DNA from: Aptenodytes patagonicus
Lineage: Eukaryota; Chordata; Aves; Sphenisciformes; Spheniscidae
Reading direction: 5' to 3'
NCBI RefSeq assembly: GCF_965638725.1
Contig: NC_134961.1
Span: 3,720,001 to 3,784,000, forward strand
Length of the DNA stretch: 64,000 bases
This document shows positions 27,401-42,400 of this stretch, one piece after another; the stretch's first letter is position 1; every line of letters begins with the position of its first letter. Under the pieces are notes generated by a model that worked only from the letters and a program-made list of their open reading frames with translations, ran no database searches and was not told the origin of the DNA. A program made the translations under genes and the position numbers.

Positions 27401-30400
27401 ATTCTCTCCCCCTTCCCTAATATGGAAGGGACAGAAACCATTTTATTCTACGGACATAGGAGGCAGAATGTCAAAGCTGCTGAACTAAGCTTAAAGCTGT
27501 TGCCAACAGCAGAAAGGCACTCTTGCTGATAGTAACCAAACATCTAACTTCTGATGGACTGTTCAGACTACCAGAGACAGGGGGTGGGTACTGTTGCAAG
27601 ATTTCAAGTTCATTTGTTGAGATTTCCTGCTTACACAGTCTTCATTCCAGATGATGCAAGCCAGAGTTCCAGAGCATGCTGGTTGAGCCATGTAAGTCTC
27701 TTCTGATGGACATAAATTTCTGTCTAATGCAACTATGTGGAGAAAATTAAGCTGCTGCTTCTCAATTAGCACTACTAACATGTTCAAAGTCTCAGGTATT
27801 CTCTCAGAGTTCTGGAGATTTTTAAAGAGTACAAGAATTCATCCTACAGACTAGAAGAAAGAACGGGGCTGGGGTAGAAGGATTAGTAACAGATTAGAAA
27901 GATATCCCTTATGGAGAATAACATCTGCAAATTGTTAAGTTTGGACTTTCCTTCAGCCCTCTTTATCTTTAGCCTGGGCAACGCTTAACTTTTCCTTAGA
28001 GATGGAAACCTTGTTTATTGTCAATGAGAGCTTCCTGCGAGAATGATTCCTCTCATAGGAATCAACCATCAACTGGACTGTTAAAGATACTAATGATCAA
28101 GACACACAGAAGTAGATCATGACGGGGTCTCAAAAGAACTCCAATCTCCAAGAGCTCTGCTGAGTTTATCCTGTACACTCTCCATGCTGGAGAGGCAAGA
28201 AGGGAGACAGCATTCAGTATGCTCTAAGGAAGAAAAGAGAGAAAATGTAGTCTTCTCCCGCAGGAGTTTTGTAGCATGTCAGTGAATTTGTTTAAATCAT
28301 ACTCTTTTCAGCTGTTTCAGGAAAGAACAAACTTGTATCGGATAAATAGAACAGTAAACCCAGCGCCATAAATTACTTCTGTAACAAAACGTGTATTTTC
28401 AGAGTTTCCCGAGTCAAAGAAGTACTTGCCAACACTGGCAAACAGTGAAGGACTTGATTTAGGACATAGCCCCAACAGCACGAAAGCAAAGGCGGTGAAC
28501 TACTTTTGATGTGAAGAAACAGTCAATACTGACTTCATTGCCATAATGTTTTGAAGAATTGCTAGGTCTTAGAATAATGGGCTTCTTGAAATAAATACAG
28601 GAGGTTATTTATCCTTCCTCTTCTTTGAGTAACAAACCCATGGAAAAGTAAAATTGATCATCCCAGAGAAGTTAAAAGACAAGTTGACCATACCACAGAT
28701 TCTCAGAAACAAGAGCTGTGGGCAGCAAGAATGACTCTTCACTGAAAGTCTTTTAGGTGAGCAAGTGACACAATAAATTGTTGTACAGAACATCACATTT
28801 GCCTAGACAGGTTAGACAGAGAGAGGAGACTGCCACTACTTATCATTAGAGAATCATAAGATAAATATTACTGAATTGCAGAAATTTTGAGCTTTCCAAA
28901 ATTGGTAGGGTCTCTCATCCCACTTTGCAGCTCTGGAAGCAGAAGGCAAAAAGTAAGATAGGAGCAGACCTTTTTTTTTTTTTCTTTTTGAAGAATAAAT
29001 ATGAGGTTTTACTGATTACATAATCAAGCAAAAACTACATAATAAAAAAAAAAAAGATTTATCACCTATAAAAAAACAGTTACATAGAAATGCTTCAAGT
29101 TCTGCCTTGCATCACAACTGCAAAGGCGGCACGAACAGTTGTTGCAGCAACTGCACACTTCACATTCTGGAGTGCAGGAAGAGTGTAGGGGTAACCTAAG
29201 TTGATACTATTATTAAAAAGAATATGATGGTGCATACCCAGAATTAACCTCTGTAGATGCACACCGAAGAACTGAGTGCTCTCTTGGAAAAAAATGGTCC
29301 CTCCTCCCTTTTTCTGTTTGAGTGCAGTGAAGATGTAAGTGGGCTATGGAGGAAAGAGGACAGCTGACATAATTTTCTCTGTGTTCTTTCAGTTTAGCTA
29401 GGGCCCTAGTTCTGCAAGGATGTTTAACTTTTACCTGAGAAGTTTACTATAGGTTTCAATAGGACAGCTAATATATTTTAAGAAGTCAAGCGTCTGCGTA
29501 GAAAATTGCCAAATCAAGCTCAAAAAATTACAGGGACAAGCTGCATTGGTAAAGAAAAGCACCTCCTGTTTTACTGCTGATGTAAATTTAATGCAAATGC
29601 AGCAAGCTCCCATAGCAATGTACGGTATTAGAAAACATGGAATGAATTTCTAAAAACAAGTGACATCAAATGCCATTTATGCATTAAAATTAATGATGTT
29701 AAGTCACTTCTGTTTCTGATGCTTAGAAACGATGGTTTGCTTTTATGAACACTGATACAAAATAACAGTTCTCTTACTTACTTTCAACATGTGCAAATGC
29801 ACAAAATGGACCACGTGGGCAGTAACCTGTTTGCCGCATGTCATTGCACTTTGTAGATTTATATATCTAAACAAAACAGAAGGGTGGTTAACCTAAACAT
29901 ATTTGTTACGTAACGACAAAATAGTTAGAAAACTTTTAAAAGCTTTAAATGAAAAATTCTGAATATTTACTAACAATACGTATTACACAGTTTTCTCAGA
30001 AAACTCAGTTCTTATGATCATTTTAAAAAAATCAAATAGAAGAGCAGAATTTTAAGAAAAGCAAACCTGAGACAAAAGAATCTTAACCCTCTTCTGTATA
30101 ATAATAAATAGTAAGTAACAATAATATTTTAGAAAAGCAGTGTTTAAACTGCTTTGGTTTTCCATGTTGTATAGAAACAAGTCAAACATTGGGAATAAAA
30201 TGTTCAAAGTCATTCACAGCACTTTTAAGAAATCTTGCAGGAGAAGTGATGTATGTAGTAAAGTAGCTTACACAGCTGAAAAAAAAAACCCAATATGTTT
30301 TTTTCAATACAGTTCCTTCATTAGGACACTGCTAATATTCAAATCATCTAACATTCAAATGTCTTTCTCTAGCCTGACTGAGGTGCATGAGAACTGAAGT

Positions 30401-33400
30401 AATACTGACTGTTCATGACGGTAATGATTATCTAAGTTGCTAGTAAGACCCAGATTCAGTTTATTGCTCTACCAGATCTTGATGATCTTTGGATCTCACA
30501 CGGCTGGAAGGAGGGGCTGACATACTATCATATTAGAACAATACTAAGAACCTATTTAAAAGCACATAGATTCTTTAGAAAATTAATTCCGGTGATTTGC
30601 AAATCTGTGGCAAATAGCAGAGGGATCTTTTTGGTTCCCCAAACCTTGGTACTGTGGTCTTTGGCTTTCAGTGTCAGTTGAGTGATTCATGGCTCGATAA
30701 GTAATAACTCTTAGTTCAGAATGCCACTTCTTTGGCACTTTTGCATATGCTGTGTAAAAAAATGTTTACCTTGGACTCCCTCCTTAGAGCAAACATGCAA
30801 AATGAACCTATGTATTAAAAAAATCAACAACTAGTTCTGTAAGCTCTTTATTTTAGAGCTATTTTAAGCATCTTAGATAAATTTCCCTCTCATAAGTGAT
30901 TTCAAATCGAGGCTGAAAATTTAGTTGCTATATTCACTACTAGTTCATGCATTACCCAAAGATCACCCAAGAAACTATAGTAAAATGCTAAATCACAAAA
31001 TTATTACCGATGCTTATCACTCTACAAACAATTTACTTTTCCTTGAACACTGAAAAAGCAACAAAACATCCATGCTGTAGACAAGTATTCACCCAAATGA
31101 CACACTTAAACAAAACAGTGTGACTGATCTTTCCACCAATTTCACTAGGAGCTATCACAGACATTGCAAAAAACAAAGGAGTCATTTGTGGATACCACAC
31201 CCAAACTAGGAAATTAAGCTGGGCCCATCTCCTTTCTTTCCTTTTCTCTATTGGTTAAATATAAAACCCCAATGCTGTACATGATGCTAATGATGCAGAA
31301 GATGAGAAGAGCTAATTTCCAAATGGTTTCAACAAAAGATGTAATTGGAAGTCTTAGTTTGAGGTCCTAGCCAAAAAATAGCCTTCCAGATCCTATGAGC
31401 TACCCAGATGGTGTGGAATGCCTTCTGGTAAATGCTACAGATGTAAGAAGTGATAATACAGATAATATCAAAATACTATTGGGGCAGAGCTCGCACCTCA
31501 AAGACTGATTCTGGAGATGGCCACATCATCTATACATACCAATATTACAAGAAAGACAGCAAACTCAAAGAACTAAATCATTACAGAAAACTAACTTCCC
31601 AGCTATAGAAAAGAACATGGCTGCTATCTATTAACAGTAGAATCAAGCTATTCCTGAATGTGATAACCAAAAGATTTCTTCAAAAAATAGTCACTGAGCC
31701 AAAAGGCAATGGCAATATTCTTTATTTGAATTTGGTAAAGAACCAGTACATGAAAACATCCAATAAGAGAAGATAATGTTGGATAAAGTGAGTATTAATT
31801 CAACTTAAAGGACATAAAAAAGTAAGTCTGAACTAATGTTATTGACATCAAATAAGCAGACTGAAGAATGAAGGCAACTGATTACCACCGTTAAACAGAC
31901 TGAATTTCATTAGGAACCAAATGAGTGCTTTGAATCCTCAAGTCAGAGGTAGAAAAGCTGTATGGAATTTCCATTCTAACCACGCAACTGGATGAAAGTC
32001 AGAGCTGGAGCAAAGGAGGGAAAGGATCACAGGGTATGATGTTGAATGAAAACTACTCTTTCAGTGCAGGCACATTGCTAGTTTCTGTGAAATTAAATAC
32101 TAAACCTAAAATTAGGTGAGGTGGTAACACTGTCCCCACCAAACTGCCTTGATTATCGGTAGGAATTGTGCTCAACACTACAACAAAGGCAGCACAGCTA
32201 ATGGAAACAAGCAGACAAAGTCTGAGGTAACTACAGCTGATGTGGAAGCAAATCACCGTCAGTTCAGGAACAGGAAATTAATTAAGTAATTTTTACATCA
32301 GAATTTTTAAAAAACTGGCAAATAAGACAGATGCAGTTAGCAAGTACTTTTAATAAAGCCATCACGTCGGAAGTAGCACATATAACTGAGGTATATTAAG
32401 TATAGCTCACATACATTTGAGAAGAGCAAAAATAGCCCCTGTATGTCCACTAATTATTCTGTCTGTCACCGTTTAGATTAAAGACAGAAAGAAATGGGAT
32501 AAAATTAAAAGTACATTTGGCAAAGGCACATCATGGTAGACTCACCACGTAACTTTGATAAATCAAAGGTCCTTCTCTAAAAATGGAAATGCGGTCATTC
32601 TAGTAAGGACTTCAATAAAGGATATGGTAAGATTCATTAATTAAGATAATGAAGAACATGACTCTTACCAATGTTACAGTTACCAATGTTAAACTGACTA
32701 ATAGAGAGATGACAATGGATGGTATGAAAGAGGAAGGCAGCAGACAAAATTAGTAGCAGAACTCAAGGCTCAGCCTTGTGACTTATTTTAGCATTTTCAT
32801 TCATAACTTTGTCATAAATAGAAGTATGGTAGCAATACTAAGCAGGAAGACACCTTTACTACAGAAAAGGGCTGGACTATGATGCAGAAGAAATTAGATG
32901 ATCTGAAATAAATCTGGACTGTAAAATCTCTAGTAATCAGGACAGTGAAATTCTGGAGCAGCATCACAAGAGTAGAGATAGCTGACACCTATTTAGTATA
33001 AAGATGTAGCTGGTCAGCTTATGATAGGGAACATATATGAAGCTTGCAACAATCCTGGAGGCAGCATTCTAAGAATTCCTTTCCCAGTGAGGTCTTGAGA
33101 TGCCTTCAATAATCTTCATAATCGGAAAAGAAATTAGCAATTGCTTGAATGGTCTTTGCTTATACCTTACTAAGTATTGAACTTTCTAATGCAAGAAATT
33201 ACATCCTGCTGTGAGTTCTTCATGTCCATTCAAAGGTCCCAAAATGAAAACGGATATCCAATGTTGTACAGGCAGCTTCTAGCATAACATGTCTTTTCAG
33301 TATCATGTTTGTTTCCATTAACTGGCACAATTAATATTTTCATAGTGTCACATAAGAATTAAATCTCAGCAGATTGCATGGCACTGCTCTCTTCCCTGGC

Positions 33401-36400
33401 ATTTCACTGTTATGCTCAAGCATCCAACAAAGTTACAATGACTTTGCCTACAGAGGAATCTAAAATCACCTTGTTTTTCTGAAGTGTCTTACTTCAGCCA
33501 CTAGGAAAGTTTTCTGCTCCTTCTACCTCCTCCTGACCTATTCAGTTTCTCTTAATTATTTGCAATAAAGCTTTTTTACCTATACTTAAAATAGAAATTT
33601 GTCCCAAGTTATTGACTAGCAATTACTACTGTGACTTCATTACCAATCCAAGAAGTTAGGTAAAAAAGAGAACACATTTATTTATGCCCAAATCCAGAGA
33701 ACATTAATTCATTTTTCATAAGCAGCACAACAAAAATGCCTATCAGTGAAAACCACAGCAGTACAAATAACTATTTCTTAGCAAATTTTGTTTTGCTTAA
33801 GCATACACCCTCAACGACTGGAAGTGTTGAATGAAATGTCATGTTTTTTCATAAATAGTATCTTTAATCGATAATTTAATCCATAATAAATTTGAAATGG
33901 CTAAAAATAAGTAGAAACATAGTTCTTACCTCAGGATGAAACTGCTGCTCTGTACGAGAATGACAATATTGACAGCTATCCCCACTTTCACACCTTGAAG
34001 GTTCACCCCATTCATCTGCATGTTTTACATTGGGGCAAGGAGTGGACCTAGAAAAAAGTGATGTCCAGAGCATGTTTGTATCTACCTCCTAGCAGAAGTC
34101 TCAAATTATTTCCCACTAAATCTCAGAATCTTAGATTCTGGGACCTATACAGTTGCAAATTCTGAGAGACTCTGACTTTTTGGAAATTGATAGAAAGATG
34201 AGCTAGCAGGAGTCTATCTATCTTCTGTCTAATGACATTTATTCACAGTCCTGAGATTGTTAAGCAAAGCCCATCAATTCTAAACCTTGTATCACTGCAT
34301 GAAAAAACCACCAAAAAAATGAAGAAACCACAGTGTATGAGAATGATGTAAAATGATGTAATGATGAATGATGTAATGATGAAAAGTAAGAGAGGTGATG
34401 CATTAATTTTGGTCCTAAAAATATTGCTCAGAAATGGAAAATTATAGAACAAAACCAGAAAAAAGACAGAAGTTATAACTGATCTTTTCATAACGAAGGT
34501 TTGACCTAGTGATTCCAATTTTTGCTAAGAATTATAGAAATTGTTTTCATTCTTCACAAGAAAGAAGGATACTTCCATTACAGCTTCATAGTTTTTGTCT
34601 TCAGAACTGTCTGATCATTCTGAACAGATGCTTTTTTCCCCCAAAAGAAATTTAGCAAGGCTATTGGAAAAGATGGGTTTTTATTCCATTAGGAATATCC
34701 AACTGCATTATAGAAGAACCCAAACAGATCAGTCCATTAACAACTGCATGACTGACCATATTCTTAGTATGTATTTATGTACCTGTATTTGAATTTTCTG
34801 GGATTTCGTCTTCTATCTCGACTATTGTGATAGTGTGGACATGCATAACCCTGGCGGCAGAGTCTGGGTGGCTTGGTACATTGTTCTGTCTTGTAGCCAG
34901 CTAATACAAAATTTGTGTCTGTAAACAGGTCAACAATTAAGAGAAATAAACAACTAATTTTTGCATTCAGAGTGTCTTTAGTGAGCTTAGGTATCACACT
35001 GCTTTTTGTAAAAAAATTATGATTCACAGACCCCTCCATTCTTATAAACTTAGACTGACCCCTGCATTTTTTAAAATAAAAGGCTAACACATTTACAGGC
35101 AAAGCAATCTTCATTGCTTTTATATTCAATAGCAATATTACAATAAAGTACATAAATAAAGCACTAGCAATCTATTGGTAGAGAAACTATCTGGAAATTC
35201 TCATTAGATACATTTAACATTTTGAAAATGAATACCTGAAAATACATTATTCATTTTAGTAAGACAAACACTAAAAACTTATACAATTTTATATCTGGAT
35301 TTCTCTTAAGTTTAGTGTTGACAGTCCTCATTTCATCAAAACTGCTTTCATGTTAGGGCATGCTAAGGCTGTCTAGTAAAATCTTCCTGGACATGTTCTA
35401 GAGCCTCTTCTCTATGTTTGCCTCTATCTCTACATCTATGGTTCCAGGAAGGAGGAACTAAGAGATGACAAACAAGGTTCTGTCTAGAAACAGAAAAATT
35501 CAGAAAAACAATGGAGCAAGTAAATAAATTAGAAGGTACAATTTAGCTAATGGCAAGCATGAGGAGTAAATCATGTCAAACCAATCTACCTTCTTCCTAA
35601 GGTGGGAAAATGGATGTAGGTAAAACAGAAGCAGTCAATGTGATGTACCTTGACTTCAGCAAACTTTTTAGCCTGAGATGTTCTCAAAAACGAACTGCAC
35701 AATACTACAAGACTCCTGTAGGATTTGTGGAAAACTAGCTGAAGAAACATTCTCAGAGAGTCATTAATGATGTACTTTCAAATAGCAAAGATTATTCATC
35801 AGAGTATCACATGGAGTCTATTCTTTGTTCAGTCCTTTTCAATAGTTTCATTAAAGACTTAAGAAAATAAGGCTGAAATCACTAGTTGGATGATTTTCAA
35901 TCCCCAGAAACTACGTGCAGTCTCACCATATTTACAGGGATTGACAGAAGCCATCCACCATTATATAACACAGACTTGTCACAATGCAAGGAATGCAATA
36001 AAAGTGTTTGTTGTTGGTCAATTTTCCTGTCTTTTTACGTTGAACATCCAATATTTTTTGATCTAGAGCTGACAATTAAGCTCTACACATTATTAGTACT
36101 TAAATGGTTTGAACTCATCCTATAGTAGATTTAAAAAATATAGAGGGGACAAGTATCATACAATTATCTCCCCTTGAATTCCTTAGAGACAGCATCTTCA
36201 TATGACCTCTTCCTGTGTTACTGTCCCCACATGAATTTTGTGGAAGTAATTGTACCCAGCAGTCTTTTCCAAAGCAAAATTTGGGCAAGAGCTCTAACAA
36301 TATCCCATTGATACTAACACCTTTGGCTACATAATAAGCAAGTCTAAACCAAGAACATGAAAACCAAACTTGAAAGCCTTAAGAAAACTAGGTTTACTTT

Positions 36401-39400
36401 AAGAGATCTAATATAATGCTTTCAAGACATTCTTGTATTTTAATATTCTGCTCCAATTTTCTGTTTAATATTCCACTTCATTCTGTTAGTCAAGCTCAGC
36501 AAATAATAACAGTCCATTAACTAGTCTATGAATGACTCAAAAAATGAAGACTCTCATTATTACTACTACTTAGCACAAGACAGAGCTCCTACTGACTTTT
36601 AAGAACATTTATTCAATTGACACAGATTAGCAACACTTCTATCAATTAAACTGAAAAAGACCTATTAAACGTTTTCAAAACAAAACATTTTCAAAATGCA
36701 ATCTCAATATAAATGTCACAGACGGTACAACTTGTTCACAAATATCCATATTACTTATATAAACCAATTCTTTACTCTGTTAAAAAAGGCTTTTGAACTT
36801 CTCCCAGATGAAGACCCAGGATCAACAAATTGGATCAAACACCAGTAAAGAAACAGAGAAAGGAGACAGGGTAACATTACCCTGCCATCTTGGATCTTCA
36901 CTAAGGATCTTCTCAATCATTGCCTGGCTTGCTAAAATTCCTGGTTGCAGATCTGGAATGCCTTCACCGCATCCTAGCTGCCCATTCTGCAAGGTTTCCT
37001 GTGCCTGAAGTTCTCTGGAATGGGGAAAAGAAAGTAACACTGCTAAACTGCATAGCTACAGTAACCCTATCTGTTGCAGGTGTAATCCTGTCCAAGTCTA
37101 TCAAAATTCTGTCATTTAATCCAGCTCTTAAGAAGCCTAATTCGTTAAAAAAATTAAAATGGCTGTATTTCAAACCATTACTTGCACTGAAGCTGGCAAA
37201 CAATTGTAAGGAATAACCATGTCATACAAATCAAAGAGAACACATGAAGGAATGCTGGCATTATGTACACAGATAATGTTTGTACCAGCAATGCCCATCT
37301 GTACCTCTGTACACTGGTGTGCTGACATTTTGAATACACTATTAATTTCTGATATTCCACTGCCACACAGGACACAGTAGAACTAAAAAAGATATAGAAA
37401 GGGCAGGAAGGGTGATCAGAAGTACAGAACTCCTCCTCTATGAGGGAGAATTAAACACCATAAGACTCTTTGCCTTGGAAAAGTTATGACTGAAGGAAGG
37501 TACAAAATATAGCTATTGAATACTACATCATATAAAAGCAGCCAAAGTACTTTTGGCTCACTATAAGATTTTGCAAGAAAAGTTTGTCAAGACATTTGGG
37601 AGACCTAGCAACAAACAACAATCATTATGAGGAAATGGAATCTCTTCTGCAAGAATTTACAACTGCTTTGCAAGTAAGCAACCACAAGCTTGCTGAAAGA
37701 TCAGAATGACTACTACCAAACTGAAAGGTATTGTATTAGTGGTATGAAACCGCTACCAAAAATCTGAGACAATTTTATTATACCATTTTAGTAAAATTAA
37801 GCTGTACAGAGATTCAACAATGGCAAATCAATACAAAAGATTAAAAAAAAAAAAAAGATATTATAGCATAATTATATTAGGCAGACTTTGAAGCAATGGA
37901 GAAACAAGGTGAGGAATCAAATACCAGAGGTGGATCTATAGTACTTTATGAGAATCAAAGGCCTCTACTTTCAATTGGCACTGCTTTCTCTAGACACAAA
38001 TATTCAAGGAGCTTACCTCCTATACCAAAATACTCCTACTCAGGATCTCTGAAGAGGAGTTTGAAAGGTGTGATGGTTTATAATGTAACTAGTTATAATA
38101 TCATTTACATATCATTTCAAGAACTTCTCAGACCCCAAGTATCCTCCAAGAAAGAAAATCTCAAAGGGAAACGAAGATAAGACAGAACCAAAGCCAAGTC
38201 TAAAACCTTTCAAACAGTCAAAATATTTCTTTTCCAGATTCAGAAAAGGTGCAGGCAATGAGAAGGAAAACAGGTAGTTCCTAGAGAGTGTTTCTTCTTT
38301 AAGGTGGATATGTAGAAGAACAAGGCTATTAAGGGGAATAAAGTTAACGTCTGTATCAGTGATTCTACTGTTATTTCTCTGCTCTTTACTTAAAATGAAG
38401 AAACCCTAATATCTGTGTCCATCATAGAGCAAAAAGACCAGCAAAGAAAAAATAAGACCTGACTGTTTGGACTTCCTTATGAATGCTGGATGCCTGAAAT
38501 CAGGAGAAGCAATGGCACACAACTGTTTTTCACAAACACCAAAGAAGTTTGAGGCAGCCTACTTGTAAGTTCAAGCCATTAAACGTAGACTCCTACCACA
38601 AATGTCTTCAGCTCCTCCTGATGCTCTATACATAGTCCATCACCAATAAATAATCATGTAACACATCAAAAGACATTTACAGAACGCAGCTTGGTTTCAG
38701 TCTTGCTATACATTGGTTCCTCATTCTAATGCAATTCAAAAGATTACAAAGATACTAATCATTCTGTATTCAGACTGATGTGGCATCATGCTGCGTAAGC
38801 TAAATGAGGAAAGTTAAAAAGAAGAAAAAGAAAATGGACAGATGTCTTGCAGAAGAAGCATCAGCTAGCTAATTGAAGAAAGTCTTCTGGAAGGAAAAGC
38901 TATATATAACTAAACAGTATGTGACCAGGCAATGCAGCAGTGAATTCTGTGGCAAAATACGAATTTAAATAATTACGAAATTACTGAAAAGGCACTAACT
39001 TTACTAAAATTATTGTGAAGGGAGAGCTATCATGTCCCAACAGATGGTTGGGAATAAAGGGTAACAAAGGTAAGAATGTAAGATAGCAGCCATACCAGCT
39101 CAGATCAAAGGTTCATCTAGCCTGGAATCCTGTCTCCAACAGTGGCCAATAGCAGATGCCTAGGGAAGAGTATAAGAATAGGGCAAGCGTATAGTGATAC
39201 CTCCCCAGAATGCTTGTCCAGTGTCCAGGAAGAGATACTTGTGACCCTCCAAGGCTTCAAAGCTCTCTAGGAATTGGTATCCTTTCCTATTGAGTATATA
39301 CAGACCACTTCTGTAGCAAGAGCTCCCCTTCCACCCATTTATAATACCTCCCAACAACATGCTTATCTCCCAGCTTTGGCCACAGCTAAAACTCATACCT

Positions 39401-42400
39401 ACCACTACCCTGATTCACAAAGCACCTTCTTTCGACAATAACTTGATTATACATTAGAGAGGCAGAAAATAATACTGGTATCTCATACATGAAAAAATAC
39501 AACATAATTAATAAAAACGCAACGTCAGTAGGCAAAATGTCAAACATACAAGCTGAGAACCTAAAAGATGGCTTAACAAAATCATAAATTTGTGAATGTA
39601 AAAACCACATGCAAATTTACAAGGCGTAAATGACAAAAGGCAGAGTATCTGGTCTTTCATCAGTCGTAAGAATTATGTATACGGCTCTTGAAATTGCAAG
39701 TTACAAAACCTTAGTATTTGTATTTCCCAGTGTGCTTCTATCTGCTATCATGATGCACAGTGAATTGTATTCTTATGTTTACAGCTACAGAAGCAAGTAT
39801 ATTTTTCATGCAAAACATACTGCATTTTCTGGTATGTGGTGATAACAGACATGCGGTATTTCCTGCTAATTAGGCTGAAGAATTTGAAACAAGACTACCT
39901 TATATCATATACTGGTGGTCTAAGGTCATGTGGACCATGAGCAAAGGCACAGTGAATTCCATTCTTCACACAGTGACCCCGGGCATCTGTTTCATGAATG
40001 CATGTTCCAGTCTTGTAATATCTGAGATGATACTTCCTTTCTGTATCCCCTGTTGTTCGATGCAGGTAAGGGCAACTACATAACAGAAAGAGGAAAGTTA
40101 GAGCACTGCTCTGAATTTTGTTTTTAACAATTTAATTCTGAATTATGCTATATCTCTTATTAACTTAACAAGTAACTTTGCAGGATTCTTCAAACAAAAA
40201 TTGTCCCAAACAAACCACCATCACAGATCAGCTTCAAAATGAAAAACATTAATTTATTTCTTAGTCTCTGCTAAAGTTATAAGAATTTATAGCAGGCTGG
40301 CTCACAAAGATATTATTAATAAATCTAGTAAGCACCCCTGTAAGCAACAACATCATCTGAGCTAAGGAATGACATGTTCCCTACTGATACAAGCTCAAAT
40401 CATTTCCACACTAAGAGGTACAAGAATTTTATTTTTTTTTAACATTATTGTTATCTAAAATCAAGGCGTACTTGAAGCACGGTTATTTTTTTTCCTGCAT
40501 GCTCTTTATAGACATGGAACTTATTGAACAATCTCAGGGGAAATCTAAAATGACTCCTCTTCTACTAAAGCGAAGAGAACGATTTTTACATCAGCAATAC
40601 AGCTTTGTACATATACTAACCATTTTTCAGACACAACTATGAGAGTTATGGTCTGTACTTTAAAATGGTTAGCATCATGTACGGGTTATAATTCCAACTA
40701 CCAATAGTAAACAAATTTAAAAAAAACCCACAAAAATATATACACAGGGATGTCTGTTCTCTCCCAGTTTATTTCAGCGCAATTAATTTTGGTCTCTGCT
40801 GGTTTTGAAAAAATAATTAATCGCCAAAAACTACTTCCCCCCATCCCAAAGTAAAAGAAAACTGCACCAAAAAGCTTAGAGTGTGATACGGAACCACAAA
40901 TGAAAAGTCCCACAGAAATATTTTACTTTGAACGGAGGGAGAATAGTGAAGCACTAAGTAGACTTCAACACTCATAAGAATTTATGCTAGCTTAAGCTTT
41001 ATTTACTATATTCTAAAAAGGTTATTTAGAAAATAGACTAAACAAATGCAATTGTTTGCAAACATTTACAAGTCTGGTATTTATATATTTACATCAAAAT
41101 CATACATTTTTTTCCTGCTGTGCTAAACACCTGCAGCTTGTGCTGACTTCCAGGAACTGATACTGTTTATGATTTCTGAGAATCAAGTTGCTTCCTTGTA
41201 GGAAGCATTCTGTTAAACAGAAACCAGCATTCTGTTAAACAAGATAAATGGGCTGCAGCTAGTGATTTGTACCCATCTCTTTAAACCCCAACAGAACTGA
41301 TTAGTGGGAAGACTGGGTATACCAAATTCAGTGCTACCTCTCATTTTATCAGTGTAAGATGGAGCACAGTCTACACTCAGGATTTGAAAGTAGTTCTTTC
41401 ACACTTCTTGGCTCTACATGGAAAGACAGACAAGATGCAATCTTTATTGGACCCATTATAGTGCCTCAGCTGAACCTTGTGAGAAATTCTTTGTGAAGTG
41501 TGAATAGCACTGATGCAGCCCTCCTGTTCTGCTACAGTTGCTACTGATATGGAGAAATGAGAAAACCCACAGGAGTCAATCAGATACTTTTGCCAGCACT
41601 AGTCCTGTACAGAACTCCAAACAAGAGGAAGTGCAATCTGAGGCTGTATTTTTGTTATTGCTAACTGTCCCACCACTAGCAGAATCTTTGCAGGGGTCAA
41701 ATGTTTCCATTTTCCCAGCAGACTGTTCATTACAAACTCTGATCTTTCACTCATATATGCACACCTCACAACGGTGAGAATACTCTGTCATATTCTTATA
41801 CATAATGTTCACGCCTCCATTTTCATCTACTTAAGTTTGCTCATTCCTGTTGGAAACAAGAATTAAATGTCTTGTCTTCCATGCAAGAAGTGTACAGGTG
41901 TTTACATCTCATTGCTTGTCTGTAAGTCCATGGTTCCTTATTAGAGGGCAAACATTTTTGCTTAAATATCTGCAGTTTTTCCCTAGCAAAACTGCCTTAT
42001 CAGTGGAGGTCCCCCCCCCAAAATGTAAAGCCTTCAATTATTTTTAAATTACTGTTTTGTTTTTTTTTTTTAAAAAGATAAGTCAATGGAATATAGACAT
42101 AGCTTGTCAGACAAGCTAGGCACAACTTCTTGTATGCAATGTGAGAGAGGGAGAAATACTCAGGTCACAATTTTTCCCACAAAAAGACAACATGGATTCC
42201 AAAAACGAGCTGGGAACAAAATATAAACTGTGTCACAAGAATCTTACTTCTGCTAAATTAAACTAAATTAAACCTAGGTTTGGCTGCCCTAAGACTCAAT
42301 ACTTGTGCCATCAATAGCTAATGAAATGTGAATTTTATTGAAAACACAGCTTTCCTACTGCACATTTTGCTAGCTGCCTGAAGAGTCCCGTAACAGGTGA

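Larger units (their letters stand above)
37015..39898 (-). other. UNKL: UNKL intron 3
   Basis: About 2.9 kb, containing two old retroelement relics (37390-37640 and 39080-39400). The rest is unrecognised AT-rich sequence. Confidence 0.75.
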
